Source of the DNA: Erwinia pyrifoliae DSM 12163
Lineage (GTDB): Bacteria; Pseudomonadota; Gammaproteobacteria; Enterobacterales; Enterobacteriaceae
Length of the DNA: 64,000 nt
NCBI RefSeq assembly: GCF_000026985.1
Contig: NC_017390.1
Coordinates: 1,378,314-1,442,313 of the forward strand
Direction of reading: 5' to 3'
The notes under the pieces were generated by a model, which was not told the origin of the DNA, ran no database searches, and worked only from the letters and a program-made list of their open reading frames with translations. Numbering within the stretch: position 1 is the first letter of the stretch; each line of letters starts with the position of its first letter. Shown here one piece after another: positions 31,109 through 41,060 of the stretch. The position numbers and the translations under genes were made by a program.

Positions 31109-32023
31109 TCATTTCGCTGATTTATTGCCAGGCGCACCAGATGACTTGCGTCCGGTCAATGGCGTGCGCAGACGCTGTGCCAATATGACCCCCGCCAGTG
31201 CGATACCCCCACCAATAAAATGATAGCTGTGCAGCGCCTCATGCAGAAAGCTGACCGCAATCACAGCGGTAAAAATGGGTACCAGATTCATATACATGCT
31301 GCTGCTGCTGGCCCCAAGGCGCATCACGCCCTGAATCCACAGGAAGGGGGCAATGACCGATGCCGGGATAGCGGCAAACAGCACCAGGGGAAGATTATGC
31401 GCATTGAGCGAAACATCGGATGCCAGCAGGAAACCGGGCGTCAGTAACATGACGCCGAAGAAGATTTGCATCCACAAACTCTGCCAGTTGGGCAGCGGGA
31501 TTGCCCAGCGCCTGGTCAACACACCATATAAAGCATAGGATGTTGAAGCCACGAACATCATCAACTCGCCTTTACCCAGCCCGTGAGTCAGTAATTGTGC
31601 CGGGTTACCCTGGCTGACCAGCCACACCAGCCCGCAAAACGACAGCAGGCTGCCGAGCAGGATCCCCAGCGTCGGAGCCAGGCGAATCACCACTACGCTC
31701 AGCAGCACGGTGAGCAGCGGGATCAGGGCGGCAATGATGCCCATAAACAGGGCGCTCACGCTGTGTGCGGCGTAATAAGCCAGGCTCTGGTACATCACCA
31801 TGCCTAACAATCCCAGCACCAACAGTTTCCACCATGATTGCTTAACCTGCTGGCGATGACGCCAGACGCCGGGCAGGGCAAACGGGGCTAATACCAGCAG
31901 CGCCACCAGCCAGCGGTAAAAGGAGATGGCCGCCGGATCGATTGCCGCCGCCGACAGTTTGCTGACAATGGCGTTAACCGACCAAATCAGCACGGCCAGC
32001 AGCGGAAAGAGAAAATTCATCAT
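31109..32023 (-). CDS. EamA/DMT-family transporter
   Basis: A 304-residue membrane protein of the drug/metabolite transporter superfamily: two EamA halves giving about ten helices, with the second half opening near ELMMFVASTSYALYGVLTR and the typical LAYYAAHSVSALFMGIIAALIPL in the first. Substrate unknown; relatives export amino acids or metabolites. The start giving MMNFLFPLLAV was chosen because upstream residues are not membrane-like. A basic tail follows the last helix. Divergently placed remnants of an AraC-type regulator lie next to it, as is common for such exporters. Confidence 0.82.
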   Translation of the reverse strand: MMNFLFPLLAVLIWSVNAIVSKLSAAAIDPAAISFYRWLVALLVLAPFALPGVWRHRQQVKQSWWKLLVLGLLGMVMYQSLAYYAAHSVSALFMGIIAALIPLLTVLLSVVVIRLAPTLGILLGSLLSFCGLVWLVSQGNPAQLLTHGLGKGELMMFVASTSYALYGVLTRRWAIPLPNWQSLWMQIFFGVMLLTPGFLLASDVSLNAHNLPLVLFAAIPASVIAPFLWIQGVMRLGASSSSMYMNLVPIFTAVIAVSFLHEALHSYHFIGGGIALAGVILAQRLRTPLTGRKSSGAPGNKSAK

Positions 32024-32137
32024 TGTGTTCTCGGGTGGGCAGGAAGAGAGGGGGCAGTTTATACTTGTCATATTCAAAACAGATAACGAAAATCAGACAA
32101 ATTAACTCGTCGGGCAGATAAACGATCCACCCGCTGA

Positions 32138-32449
32138 CGCCTGGCGCCCCAAAGATGGCGAACGATTGCGGATCTTAACCGCTACGAACAGGCGAATGCC
32201 CGCACCGAGTATCTGCCACACCATCACCGCTGGGGACAGGTTGTTGTTGTGAAATGCAACGTGCTGGAGATGCAGGTTGAAGGGGAACGCCTGCTGACGC
32301 CGCCCGGTCTGCCCATCTGCATCCCGCCTGGCCACCATCATGCCAGTGACAATCATAAACAGGCGCTTTTCGCCGCTTGTGCCATCTATCCCGGCGCTGA
32401 AGATGCCTCTGAGCCGTGCTTTATGGCAGAATACCCCCTCCTGAAATGA
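32138..32449 (+). pseudogene. Remnant of an AraC-type regulator, N-terminal cupin only
   Basis: The frame is open from 32138 and reads RWRTIADLNRYEQANARTEY, then HHHRWGQVVV, and later PPGLPICIPPGHHHASDNHK, which matches the AraC-type N-terminal cupin (sugar/amine-sensing) domain. It stops about 100 residues in, and no helix-turn-helix domain follows; pdxB begins 15 bases later. No ATG precedes the conserved part, so the start is also lost (the first ATG, at 32249, is inside the domain). Probably once the divergent regulator of the DMT exporter. Confidence 0.6.
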
Positions 32450-32463
32450 GCTGGAATCCGATT

Positions 32464-33597
32464 GTGAAAATCCTCGTTGATGAAAATATGCCTTATGCCC
32501 GTGAACTGTTCAGCCGTACTGGCGATGTGGTAACGGTGCCCGGCCGGCCGATCCCGCAGGCGCAGCTGGACGATGCCGATGGGCTGATGGTGCGTTCGGT
32601 GACCCAGGTTAATGCCGGCCTGTTGAGTGGAAAACCGGTGAAATTTGTCGGCACGGCGACTGCAGGCACCGACCATATCGACGAGGCATTCCTGCAACGG
32701 CACGGGATTGCCTTCTCTGCGGCACCGGGCTGCAATGCTATCGCGGTGGTGGAGTATGTCTTTTCTGCCCTGCTGCTGCTGGCCGAGCGCGACGGCTTTC
32801 AGTTAACCGATCGCACCGTCGGTATTGTTGGCGTGGGCAATGTCGGCGGCCGTTTACAGGCCAGGCTTGCTGCGTTGGGCATTCGCACCCTGCTGTGCGA
32901 TCCTCCTCGTGCCGAACGCGGTGATGAAGGAGAATTCTTGCCGCTGTCACAGCTGGTGGCGCAAGCGGACGTGCTCACCTTTCATACTCCGCTGTTCAAG
33001 GATGGACCATATCAAACCCGGCATATGGTTGATGAAGCGCTGCTACAAAACCTGAAGCCGGGAACCATTGTGATTAATGCCTGTCGTGGCGCGGTGGTGG
33101 ATAATGCGGCCTTACTGAAGGTGCTGGAGCAGCGTGATGATCTCAGCGTGGTGCTGGACGTCTGGGAGCCAGAGCCGGAGCTGTCGCTGCCACTGCTGGC
33201 GAAAGTGGATATCGCCACCGCCCATATTGCCGGGTACACCCTTGAGGGCAAAGCGCGCGGTACTACCCAGGTGTTTGAAGCCTGGACGCAGTTTATCGGG
33301 CAGCCACAGCAGGTTGCGCTGAATACGTTATTACCCGCGCCGGAGTTTGGTTGCATCACCCTGAGTGGCGAACTTGATCAGGCAACGCTGAAACGTCTGG
33401 TGCATCTGGTGTATGATGTGCGCCGCGACGATGCGCCGCTGCGGCGCGGTGCGGCCATTCCCGGTGAGTTTGACCGTTTGCGCAAGCATTATCAGGAGCG
33501 CCGGGAATGGTCCTCTTTGCGGGTTGAATGCGATAACGCGGCAACGGCTGCGCTGCTGAACAGGCTGGGTTTTAACGCCTGGCACCCCGTAAACTGA
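32464..33597 (+). CDS. pdxB: Erythronate-4-phosphate dehydrogenase PdxB
   Basis: Oxidises 4-phosphoerythronate in the DXP-dependent pyridoxal phosphate pathway. The 377-residue protein is a 2-hydroxyacid dehydrogenase: NAD loop [13 protein letters not shown], the signature [10 protein letters not shown], the Glu/His pair of catalysis ([12 protein letters not shown]) and a C-terminal PdxB dimerisation domain. The start is GTG, giving the E. coli-like [13 protein letters not shown]; an upstream in-frame ATG inside the AraC remnant was rejected. Confidence 0.96.
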   Translation: MKILVDENMPYARELFSRTGDVVTVPGRPIPQAQLDDADGLMVRSVTQVNAGLLSGKPVKFVGTATAGTDHIDEAFLQRHGIAFSAAPGCNAIAVVEYVFSALLLLAERDGFQLTDRTVGIVGVGNVGGRLQARLAALGIRTLLCDPPRAERGDEGEFLPLSQLVAQADVLTFHTPLFKDGPYQTRHMVDEALLQNLKPGTIVINACRGAVVDNAALLKVLEQRDDLSVVLDVWEPEPELSLPLLAKVDIATAHIAGYTLEGKARGTTQVFEAWTQFIGQPQQVALNTLLPAPEFGCITLSGELDQATLKRLVHLVYDVRRDDAPLRRGAAIPGEFDRLRKHYQERREWSSLRVECDNAATAALLNRLGFNAWHPVN

Positions 33598-33654
33598 CCG
33601 GCATTACCGCGTTTGCATCACTCCCTTTCTGTCACGGGAAAAATCTGAATCTTC

Positions 33655-33680
33655 GGGCGGTGCACTCACCGCCCTTCATT
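33655..33680 (+). terminator. Hairpin between pdxB and usg
   Basis: GGGCGGTG (33655-33662) pairs perfectly with CACCGCCC (33667-33674) around CACT, followed by TTCATTTTG. Likely a terminator or partial attenuator ahead of usg. Confidence 0.7.
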
Positions 33681-33707
33681 TTGTGTCATTGTCTGGAGTA
33701 AACCAAC

Positions 33708-34718
33708 ATGTCTGACGGCTGGAATATCGCTATCCTGGGGGCGACTGGCGCAGTAGGGGGAGCTTTACTGGAACTGCTGGCGCAACGCCAGTTCCCGGTT
33801 GGCGAGCTGTATGCGTTGGCAAGTGAACGCAGCGCGGGTGAAGTTCTGCGCTATCAGGGTAAATCACTGCGCGTGAGCAATGTGGCGGAATTTGACTGGT
33901 CACAGGCTCAGCTGGCGTTCTTCGTCGCCGGGCGTGAGGCCTCCGGGCGCTACGCTGACGAAGCGGCCAATGCCGGTTGCCTGGTTATCGACAGCAGCGA
34001 TCTGTTCGCCCTGGAGCCGGACGTGCCGCTGGTGGTGCCAGAGGTGAACCCCCAGGTGCTGGCCGACTACCGCAATCGCAATATTGTCAGCGTGGCCGAT
34101 GCGTTAACCAGCCAGCTGCTGTGCGCCATTAAGCCGCTGGTTGAACAGGCCGGACTGAGCCGCTTACAGGTGACGAACCTGCTGGCCGCCTCATCGCACG
34201 GTAAAGCGGCGGTGGATTCGCTGGCCGGAGAAAGTGCGCGTCTGCTTAATGGCCTGCCGGTGGAACAAGGCTATTTTGGCCGCCAGCTGGCATTTAACAT
34301 ACTGCCACTGCTGGCGGACGGCGAAGGCAGCGTGGCCCAGGAGCGCCAGCTGGTTGAGCAAGTGCGCAAGGTGTTGCAGGACGAAGGTTTGCCGATTGCG
34401 GTCAGCAGCGTTCAGGCTCCGGTTTTCTACGGCAACGGGCAGATTGTGCATATTGAAAACCTGCGCCCACTTTCAGCGGAAGAAGCGCGCGATGCGCTGG
34501 CGCAGAGTGAGGATATCACTCTGACGGAAGAGAATAACTTCCCGACCCAGGTGGGTGACGCTTCCGGCAGTGCCCACCTCAGCATCGGCTGCGTACGTAA
34601 CGACTACGGTATTCCGGAGCTGCTGCAATTCTGGTCAGTGGCCGATAACGTGCGCTTTGGCGGGGCGCTGATGGCGGTGAAAACTGCCGAGAAGCTGGTG
34701 CAGGAGTATTTTTACTGA
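33708..34718 (+). CDS. usg: Aspartate-semialdehyde dehydrogenase-like protein Usg
   Basis: A 336-residue paralogue of aspartate-semialdehyde dehydrogenase with the NADP loop [16 protein letters not shown] at the N-terminus. The position of the catalytic cysteine reads [11 protein letters not shown], with no Cys in the active-site motif, so it is probably not an active Asd; this is normal for Usg. Function unknown. Coupled to truA by a one-base overlap (TGATG), as in E. coli. Confidence 0.94.
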   Translation: MSDGWNIAILGATGAVGGALLELLAQRQFPVGELYALASERSAGEVLRYQGKSLRVSNVAEFDWSQAQLAFFVAGREASGRYADEAANAGCLVIDSSDLFALEPDVPLVVPEVNPQVLADYRNRNIVSVADALTSQLLCAIKPLVEQAGLSRLQVTNLLAASSHGKAAVDSLAGESARLLNGLPVEQGYFGRQLAFNILPLLADGEGSVAQERQLVEQVRKVLQDEGLPIAVSSVQAPVFYGNGQIVHIENLRPLSAEEARDALAQSEDITLTEENNFPTQVGDASGSAHLSIGCVRNDYGIPELLQFWSVADNVRFGGALMAVKTAEKLVQEYFY

Positions 34719-35533
34719 TGTCCGACATCGATGTGCTGCAGCCAACTCATAAACTGGCGCTAGGCATTGAATATGACGGCAGCCGTTACTATGGCTGGCA
34801 GCGGCAGAATGAAGTGCGTAGCGTGCAGGAAAAACTGGAAAAAGCGTTGGCGAAGGTCGCCGATCGTCCGATCGCTGTTTTCTGCGCTGGACGCACGGAT
34901 GCCGGAGTTCATGGCACCGGCCAGGTGGTGCATTTTGAGACGACTGCGCAGCGTAAAGATGCGGCCTGGACGCTGGGGGTGAATGCCAACCTGCCAGCAG
35001 ACATCGCCGTTCGCTGGGTCAAAGCGGTAGCGGATGACTTCCATGCCCGCTTCAGCGCCACCGCCCGGCGCTATCGCTACGTTATTTACAACCAGCGACT
35101 GCGCCCGGCTATTCTCGCCGGCGGCGTCACGCATTTTTACCACCCGCTGGACGTGGAAAAAATGCAGCGCGCCGGGCAGTGCCTGCTGGGAGAAAATGAT
35201 TTTACGTCATTTCGCGCCGTGCAGTGCCAGTCGCGTACGCCGATGCGCAACGTAATGCATCTGAAGGTCAGTCGCCACGGTGCCTATGTGGTGGTGGATA
35301 TTAAGGCCAACGCGTTTGTTCATCATATGGTGCGCAATATCGTCGGTAGCCTGATGGAAATTGGCTGCGGTAATCAGCCAGAGGGCTGGATGCGTGAGCT
35401 GCTGGTGGCGAAGGATCGCAAGTTGGCAGCAGCAACAGCGCGTGCGGAAGGGCTGTACCTGGTTGCGGTGGACTATCCTGCCTGCTATGAGTTACCCCGC
35501 CCACCGATGGGACCGCTGTTCCTCGGTGACTAA
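34718..35533 (+). CDS. truA: tRNA pseudouridine synthase TruA
   Basis: Makes pseudouridine at positions 38-40 of the tRNA anticodon stem-loop. The 271-residue protein has the catalytic Asp in [18 protein letters not shown] (Asp61), [15 protein letters not shown] at the N-terminus and [17 protein letters not shown] near the C-terminus. It starts on the usg stop codon. Confidence 0.97.
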   Translation: MSDIDVLQPTHKLALGIEYDGSRYYGWQRQNEVRSVQEKLEKALAKVADRPIAVFCAGRTDAGVHGTGQVVHFETTAQRKDAAWTLGVNANLPADIAVRWVKAVADDFHARFSATARRYRYVIYNQRLRPAILAGGVTHFYHPLDVEKMQRAGQCLLGENDFTSFRAVQCQSRTPMRNVMHLKVSRHGAYVVVDIKANAFVHHMVRNIVGSLMEIGCGNQPEGWMRELLVAKDRKLAAATARAEGLYLVAVDYPACYELPRPPMGPLFLGD

Positions 35534-35563
35534 TATTCGTTTGAAGTATTCAAGGAATCCCGT

Positions 35564-36223
35564 ATGGATTTAGTTCGTTTTGTCGTCGACTTTATTCTGC
35601 ACATTGATATTCACCTCGCGCAGCTGGTGGCACAGTATGGTATCTGGATCTATGCCATTCTGTTTTTGATCCTGTTTTGCGAAACCGGCCTGGTGGTGAC
35701 CCCATTCCTGCCGGGGGATTCCCTGCTGTTTGTTGCCGGAGCGCTGGCAGCGCTGCCGGGTAACGACCTTAACGTACATACTATGGCGGCACTGATGGTG
35801 GCCGCCGCAATCCTTGGTGATGCGCTGAATTACACGATTGGAAGACTGTTCGGCGATAAGCTGTTCAGTAACCCGGATTCGAAAATTTTCCGCCGCAGCT
35901 ATCTGGATAAAACCCACGCGTTTTACCAGAAGCATGGCGGTAAAACGATTATCCTGGCGCGCTTTGTGCCGATCGTGCGTACCTTTGCGCCGTTTGTTGC
36001 CGGTATGGGCAACATGTCTTACCGCCATTTTGCCCTGTATAACGTGTCGGGCGGGCTGCTGTGGGTGCTGCTTTTCACCTATGTCGGCTATTTCTTTGGC
36101 AACCTGCCGGCGGTGCAGGAAAACCTTAAGTTATTGATTGCGGCAATTATTCTGCTGTCGATTTTGCCCGGGCTGATTGAAGTATGGCGTCAACGTCGGG
36201 CGACAGATCAAAACAGGGTTTAG
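35564..36223 (+). CDS. dedA: DedA-family membrane protein
   Basis: A 219-residue DedA/VTT-domain membrane protein; the family includes undecaprenyl-phosphate and phospholipid flippases needed for envelope homeostasis. Conserved segments [36 protein letters not shown] and [18 protein letters not shown] are present. In E. coli accD follows directly; here about 4.8 kb intervenes. Confidence 0.95.
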   Translation: MDLVRFVVDFILHIDIHLAQLVAQYGIWIYAILFLILFCETGLVVTPFLPGDSLLFVAGALAALPGNDLNVHTMAALMVAAAILGDALNYTIGRLFGDKLFSNPDSKIFRRSYLDKTHAFYQKHGGKTIILARFVPIVRTFAPFVAGMGNMSYRHFALYNVSGGLLWVLLFTYVGYFFGNLPAVQENLKLLIAAIILLSILPGLIEVWRQRRATDQNRV

Positions 36224-36262
36224 TAACCTGAATTTATCCTTCCACCCGTCATTTACAGCACA

Positions 36263-36294
36263 AAGCTGGCTGCCCCGGTAGGAGCAGCCAGCTT
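36263..36294. terminator. Strong hairpin after dedA
   Basis: AAGCTGGCTGC (36263-36273) pairs perfectly with GCAGCCAGCTT (36284-36294) around a ten-base loop, 40 bases past the dedA stop. GAAAAAAT follows rather than a T-run, so Rho-independent termination in the plus direction is doubtful. The remaining 265 bases to 36559 are AT-rich and show no hrp-box, no sigma-54 site and no convincing gene. Confidence 0.55.
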
Positions 36295-36559
36295 GAAAAA
36301 ATCATCATACGGATCTCCTGCTACAGTCAGTGCAGCGTTCATCATTAGGCGTAATGCCCGGCGTAATAGCGCCTCCTCAGATAATCCCCATACCAAAAAA
36401 CGGCCCTATTCGCCAGCCATGTATAAGTCTGTTGGCACAATTAACCTGCTAATGGCGTTTTTGGATATTATTTCTCTTTAAGAATGACCTTAATAGTAGG
36501 GCGACATCGACCGTTAGCTGCCGCCGTTGTGGCAGAGAATATAACCGTGGAGTCTTTTC

Positions 36560-39500
36560 ATGCCTGAAACGTCGATTTTGACCGATATTGACTGTCAGCA
36601 CGTTAGTACCCCTCTCAAGTCTGAAGATAAAAATACGTCATCAGAAAAGGTATCAATGGCTGGACATGTTATTTCCGTATCGGAATGTTCGGATCCTCTT
36701 CTCTTTCATTCCTCAATGCCGATCTCACCGCCGCAGGCAGGGTTGCTAAGGCGATTAACCTGCTGGCTACCCTATATGAGAAATAGCAAACCCGTGGATG
36801 AAGGGGAGGCCGGGGTGACAGAAATGATGACTGAAGGAAAGGAACTGCACCAGCTGGCTGAAAATTGTGCCTGGCAGAATGATGCTCACCCGGCATCCAC
36901 TTCTCCGTCAGCGCTAAGGTTAACAGGAAAAATGGGATTGCTGATAGGCGCCGGACTGCTGGCAGGTGCTGTCGGTAGCGTGGCCTGTCAGCGCGCCCGG
37001 GCAGCAGACCGCAACAACAACAGCACGGACTTGTATCGCACGGAGGTTCCCCCCCCGTTAAATCATCACGATGCACAGATGGCTTATCGCTCAGCGGATT
37101 ATGATACGGGTGAACATGTTAGTCAGAGCGAACCTTTACCACAACCCGCCGCCAGAGCCTCTCCACGTAAGCTAACGACCAGCAAGCCGCCTGAGCGCGA
37201 TGATGTAAAAAAAACCGCAATCGCCGATCTGATTTGTTACGAAACCGTGGGCGCGGGGCGAATGGCACACAGAAGAATAGCGCCCTGCAAGAATACTACC
37301 TCTCAGGTTCTGCAACATAAGCCCCGACCACAGCCGCTGAGAAAGTATTACTATACGAAAAACCAACCTGATATATGCAAATCGACGCAGTTTGAACAAA
37401 GATGTCAAAAATTTCATAGTGAGCAAAAAAAACAAAGTAAAGTTTTTAAAAATGTTGTTTTAAATGTCGGTAAAACAAGATGCTTATGCCCCCCGCCCGT
37501 AGGTGAGAAAGTTGAACTAATTCGCCCTCTTACGTTCGGGGAAGTTATAAATCGCAAAGGGAAAACAAAAAGGCCGGAAAACAGGATAACTTCTTCCCCC
37601 CACACGAATATAGCAATAACATCACAAACTGAAATCAGCACTCATCTGGTTATTGAAGATGATAACACGACGATAAGTACGCTTGACGATGATGTGAAAG
37701 ATGATGTGAAAGATGATGTGAAAATAGAAAAGTTATTTGATTTTTCATGTATTGAAGAGCGCGAATCTCTATCATGGATAGATATTGTCAGGCAGGTGGG
37801 GAAAACGCTGGCATCTCCGGTAAAAACGCTGGGGGATGAATCACTTATTATTTATTATCACAATACGCTGGGGCAGGGATGTCCAAAAAATCAGACAACC
37901 GAACGGATTGACAATATAACCAGTAAAATTGATCCTTTAACGACGCAAATACTGACCCTGCTACCAGGATCTCAGGTTATTGCCGTGACTCAGCTCATTA
38001 TTGCTCCTGCACTGCAGATACTTGCAGATGATTGGTCAGGTAAGCCTGTTAACGTGGAAAATATAGCGGGGCTTAACCAGCAGTTAATGTTTATGGTAAG
38101 ACAAACTATTCCAACACTTTCTGGATCGGAGATAGCCTCTCTCTACGATGCAACGGCGAAAAAAAAAGGCGAAAAAGGTATGGCAATAGGCAAGCCTGTT
38201 CGAAGATTTACCTTGAAAGATAATAAGCTGGCGGTAAAAATCGGAGGGAAATCCTATTCCTACCTAAAACGTAAAACGGGAGAGTCTTATATTACTGATG
38301 GTGATGATACGCATATTGTTGCCTATAATAAGGCCAGGGCGAGATGGGATTTTATTAGTAAAGAAAAGGAGATGGTTTATTCAAAGCACAATATTAATAA
38401 CAGTAAGCTTTTTGGTATTCCGATAAAAGATTTCATAAAAGATAAAGATACTCTGCTGAAGGCTGATAACGAGAATGCAGACATCATAAGCCTGAAAGAA
38501 AAGGATGGTAAATGTTCGCAATACGTCCTTACGGGAGGGCTGCTGGTGCCAATAGAACAGTATGATATTTCCGGAAGCATAACAAGTGTTGCAGTTTCAC
38601 CTAAAGGAAAAGAGAGGAATATCCTGCTGGCAACCGAATATGGCTGGGTGTTTGAAAAAGACTCTACCCAGATTGATGAGAATCTGGACGTTTTGCTTGG
38701 CAGTGATGGAAATGGGCAATTTATCAGTCAGGATCGTTTGTTCGGTAATATCATGGCGGACGGGTTTAGCTATGATCCCGAAGGGAAAATGTATCTTAAA
38801 TACAAGCAAAAATATTACGAGGCCTATCAGCCATTTAGTGATATCTATAATCTGATCAACAGGCCAGAGAGTTTATTCGTCAAAGAGAACGGCATTTTCA
38901 AACTAAGAAATTCACCTGATGTTATCTTTGGCTACAGAAACCTGGGCGTAGGCTTCCCTGACCTTGAACCCGTAACAGAAATTTTGCCGCGAATTGAAGA
39001 AGATGCTTATGATTTTCTTTGCGCTCATGGCGAAATCGCCGATACCACTCCCGTAAGAAAAATCGGCCCAGGGGTTTACGTTGATGAAAAAGGTAAAATG
39101 CTGTTCACCGTAAATGACAAGCATTTTTCCGTGTTCAGTTATTCCAGGAATCATGTTGTAATCAATAATGCCATTGATATGGCTGGTAATAATAATATCG
39201 GTCTTTTTCTAAGCAGGGATATCTACCTGAGAGAACGAGAAGCAAATAAAGAAAATATGCTCAGCTACATTGAGTTGGGCCACTGTGATTTGAAGCGCTC
39301 ACCGGAGGCAGGCTCCAGTTGCACTCCGCTTGTTATCACCGACAGCTTAGATGCATTGCTCAAGCATAATATTGAATTGGGCCATGCAAGCAAGAAAACG
39401 ATTTTAAATACCAGGCTTGTCCAATATAAAATGCTGGATTTTCCAGGATTGTACGTCAATCCTGAAAAAAGTAAGTATTACTATCTTTACAATGGGCATT

Positions 39501-40756
39501 TCTTCAGGGCTGAAATTGTTTCTTCTGACAGCAAAGTGAATGCTGCCAGTAGGGTTATGTTGCGTATTTTCACAAAAGGAGATATTTACAGGCGCAAAAA
39601 GGATATAGCCTATATCATCTTTGATAGTAAAAACGAGAGGATAGAGTTAAAAACTCAGGTCGATTTTTTGGCCGAAAGGCTGGGTATGAGAAAAGGGGCG
39701 GTCAGCAATTATTTGAGCAAAAGAGTATATAACAGTATTGGGGGGCTGGATGCGATAGAAAATGTCGTGAATCAGGTGCTAATGTCGAAGCGGTTCATTA
39801 TGCCTATTCCGCGAGAAAAATATATTCCTTTTATCGATGACGAGAACGTCAAAGAGTTAATTGGTAAGCATTTTTATTCATCCCGAGTCAGATTCAGTGA
39901 AAACACGGTTGAGCTTTCCGCAAGTACAAAGATCACCGATTCATTTCCGCTCTATTTACGTGGTGCAAAAGTCAACGTTGAAAATGCTGTTAAGCATCTC
40001 AATCTTGAGATCATCCCTGCCGTTATTAAAGAACTGAGCAACTTCAGTCCGAATTGCGAATATTATCTTCGTGAACTATTGGAAACTGATAATGTGGAAT
40101 TTCTGCGAAGTTTTGCTCTTGCCCTTAAAAAATATCTTGTCAGGACGCGAGCTGCGCTGAAGCTGAACAAGATCTACTTAGCCAGTTTGGTTAAAGAGCC
40201 GCTAACCGATCATATGTTACCGGGTGACGAAATTGTTCATCATCGCCCGGTTCTGACCGAAGAAGAAAGGCATTTCGGCACGCTGGCTTTTGCTCTGCTT
40301 GACAGAAGTGGCAGAATCTTTATCAATGCCGATAAACTCTATTTTGTTGATCCTACTCACCCTGATCACAGCATGAGGAAGGCTCCCGTTTTAACCCTGA
40401 GCAGCACCCTGTTACATGAGGCTTCGCACGTCGGCATGATGACCAGCGATATCGTCTACTTTCCAATCGAAAACGGGGATTTTATACCGGTGCTCGATGC
40501 CAAAGATGATATGATCGAAAAAATTATGGCGGGTAAGGTTGTTGAAAAACAAGATTTTAAAGAATTGAACAAGCAGTATCTCAGCCGAATATCCTTGTAC
40601 CGTGGTCGGATGGAGCATTTTATGCAGCCTGAAAATCTCGCTTACCTCGCTTCGCACGATCCAGGCTATTTAGCGCACCTTTTATTGAATACCGCAGACG
40701 GTGTCGCTCTTCTGACGCTGGATATTTATCGCAACAGACTGGTAAAAAGAAACTAA
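36560..40756 (+). CDS. Large putative toxin/effector with aspzincin-like metalloprotease motif
   Basis: A 1398-residue protein not recognised as a named family. It starts at an ATG seven bases after GGAG. Layout: a Ser/Thr-rich N-terminus (1-60); a hydrophobic GLLIGAGLLAGAVGSVAC segment (about 126-143); a polar, basic, probably disordered stretch (145-370); an acidic DDVK repeat near 378-388; a long middle region; and a C-terminal zinc-protease-like part. There TLLHEASHVG places His1286, Glu1287 and His1290, and TSDIVY puts Asp1297 seven residues on, an HExxH-x4-TxDxxY pattern close to the aspzincin HExxH...GTxDxxY signature. Similar C-termini occur in large toxins of plant- and insect-associated bacteria (inference from memory). 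The gene is AT-rich, stands alone between dedA and accD, and has no chaperone or transport gene beside it. Confidence 0.72.
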   Translation: MPETSILTDIDCQHVSTPLKSEDKNTSSEKVSMAGHVISVSECSDPLLFHSSMPISPPQAGLLRRLTCWLPYMRNSKPVDEGEAGVTEMMTEGKELHQLAENCAWQNDAHPASTSPSALRLTGKMGLLIGAGLLAGAVGSVACQRARAADRNNNSTDLYRTEVPPPLNHHDAQMAYRSADYDTGEHVSQSEPLPQPAARASPRKLTTSKPPERDDVKKTAIADLICYETVGAGRMAHRRIAPCKNTTSQVLQHKPRPQPLRKYYYTKNQPDICKSTQFEQRCQKFHSEQKKQSKVFKNVVLNVGKTRCLCPPPVGEKVELIRPLTFGEVINRKGKTKRPENRITSSPHTNIAITSQTEISTHLVIEDDNTTISTLDDDVKDDVKDDVKIEKLFDFSCIEERESLSWIDIVRQVGKTLASPVKTLGDESLIIYYHNTLGQGCPKNQTTERIDNITSKIDPLTTQILTLLPGSQVIAVTQLIIAPALQILADDWSGKPVNVENIAGLNQQLMFMVRQTIPTLSGSEIASLYDATAKKKGEKGMAIGKPVRRFTLKDNKLAVKIGGKSYSYLKRKTGESYITDGDDTHIVAYNKARARWDFISKEKEMVYSKHNINNSKLFGIPIKDFIKDKDTLLKADNENADIISLKEKDGKCSQYVLTGGLLVPIEQYDISGSITSVAVSPKGKERNILLATEYGWVFEKDSTQIDENLDVLLGSDGNGQFISQDRLFGNIMADGFSYDPEGKMYLKYKQKYYEAYQPFSDIYNLINRPESLFVKENGIFKLRNSPDVIFGYRNLGVGFPDLEPVTEILPRIEEDAYDFLCAHGEIADTTPVRKIGPGVYVDEKGKMLFTVNDKHFSVFSYSRNHVVINNAIDMAGNNNIGLFLSRDIYLREREANKENMLSYIELGHCDLKRSPEAGSSCTPLVITDSLDALLKHNIELGHASKKTILNTRLVQYKMLDFPGLYVNPEKSKYYYLYNGHFFRAEIVSSDSKVNAASRVMLRIFTKGDIYRRKKDIAYIIFDSKNERIELKTQVDFLAERLGMRKGAVSNYLSKRVYNSIGGLDAIENVVNQVLMSKRFIMPIPREKYIPFIDDENVKELIGKHFYSSRVRFSENTVELSASTKITDSFPLYLRGAKVNVENAVKHLNLEIIPAVIKELSNFSPNCEYYLRELLETDNVEFLRSFALALKKYLVRTRAALKLNKIYLASLVKEPLTDHMLPGDEIVHHRPVLTEEERHFGTLAFALLDRSGRIFINADKLYFVDPTHPDHSMRKAPVLTLSSTLLHEASHVGMMTSDIVYFPIENGDFIPVLDAKDDMIEKIMAGKVVEKQDFKELNKQYLSRISLYRGRMEHFMQPENLAYLASHDPGYLAHLLLNTADGVALLTLDIYRNRLVKRN
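37688..37723 (+). repeat. Three perfect 12-bp tandem repeats inside the large protein gene
   Basis: GATGATGTGAAA is repeated three times without mismatch, encoding DDVKDDVKDDVK. Being a multiple of three, copy-number change would alter length without shifting frame. Confidence 0.9.
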
Positions 40757-41060
40757 CTGCGGCCATGCTGGCGCGCGCTCACGCATAAAATTCCTGTGCT
40801 CCCTTTCGCCAAACTTATTCCTGCAATACACAACCTTAAACGGGATGGGCTGATTATTATGTCTCTCTATGAGTATCGCCTACTGCATACGCAGGGAGTC
40901 CAGGATATCATCATGAAATTTCTCCATAAACGCGGCAGTTTGCCTCATTGACGAATGTGTAGCGAAGTGGTGTATTTTATGGTGTAATAATGCCTAATTC
41001 TCAGGCGATAATCTGTGTTAAGTATCTGATTTAGCACAAAAACAACATAACAGGTCATCA
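40757..41060 (+). other. Gap between the large protein gene and accD
   Basis: This 304-base gap holds the accD leader. A 30-codon frame (40859-40951, beginning MSLYEYRLLH) has no clear ribosome site or family and is probably not a gene. The right boundary of the inserted DNA probably lies here. A good accD promoter could not be fixed. Confidence 0.5.

Noticed and set aside
33708..34718. Aspartate-semialdehyde dehydrogenase (Asd)
   Set aside because: Fold matches, but the active-site cysteine is missing and it is coupled to truA, so it is Usg.
36293..36481. 62-codon frame starting inside the hairpin after dedA
   Set aside because: No ribosome site, no domain, and composition of noncoding AT-rich DNA.
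36224..36559. Possible hrp-box or sigma-54 promoter for the large protein gene
   Set aside because: No GGAACC-n15/16-CCAC pattern is present. TGGCAC at 36435 is not followed at the right spacing by TTGC.
40859..40951. 30-codon frame MSLYEYRLLH before accD
   Set aside because: Too short, no ribosome site, no relatives known to me.
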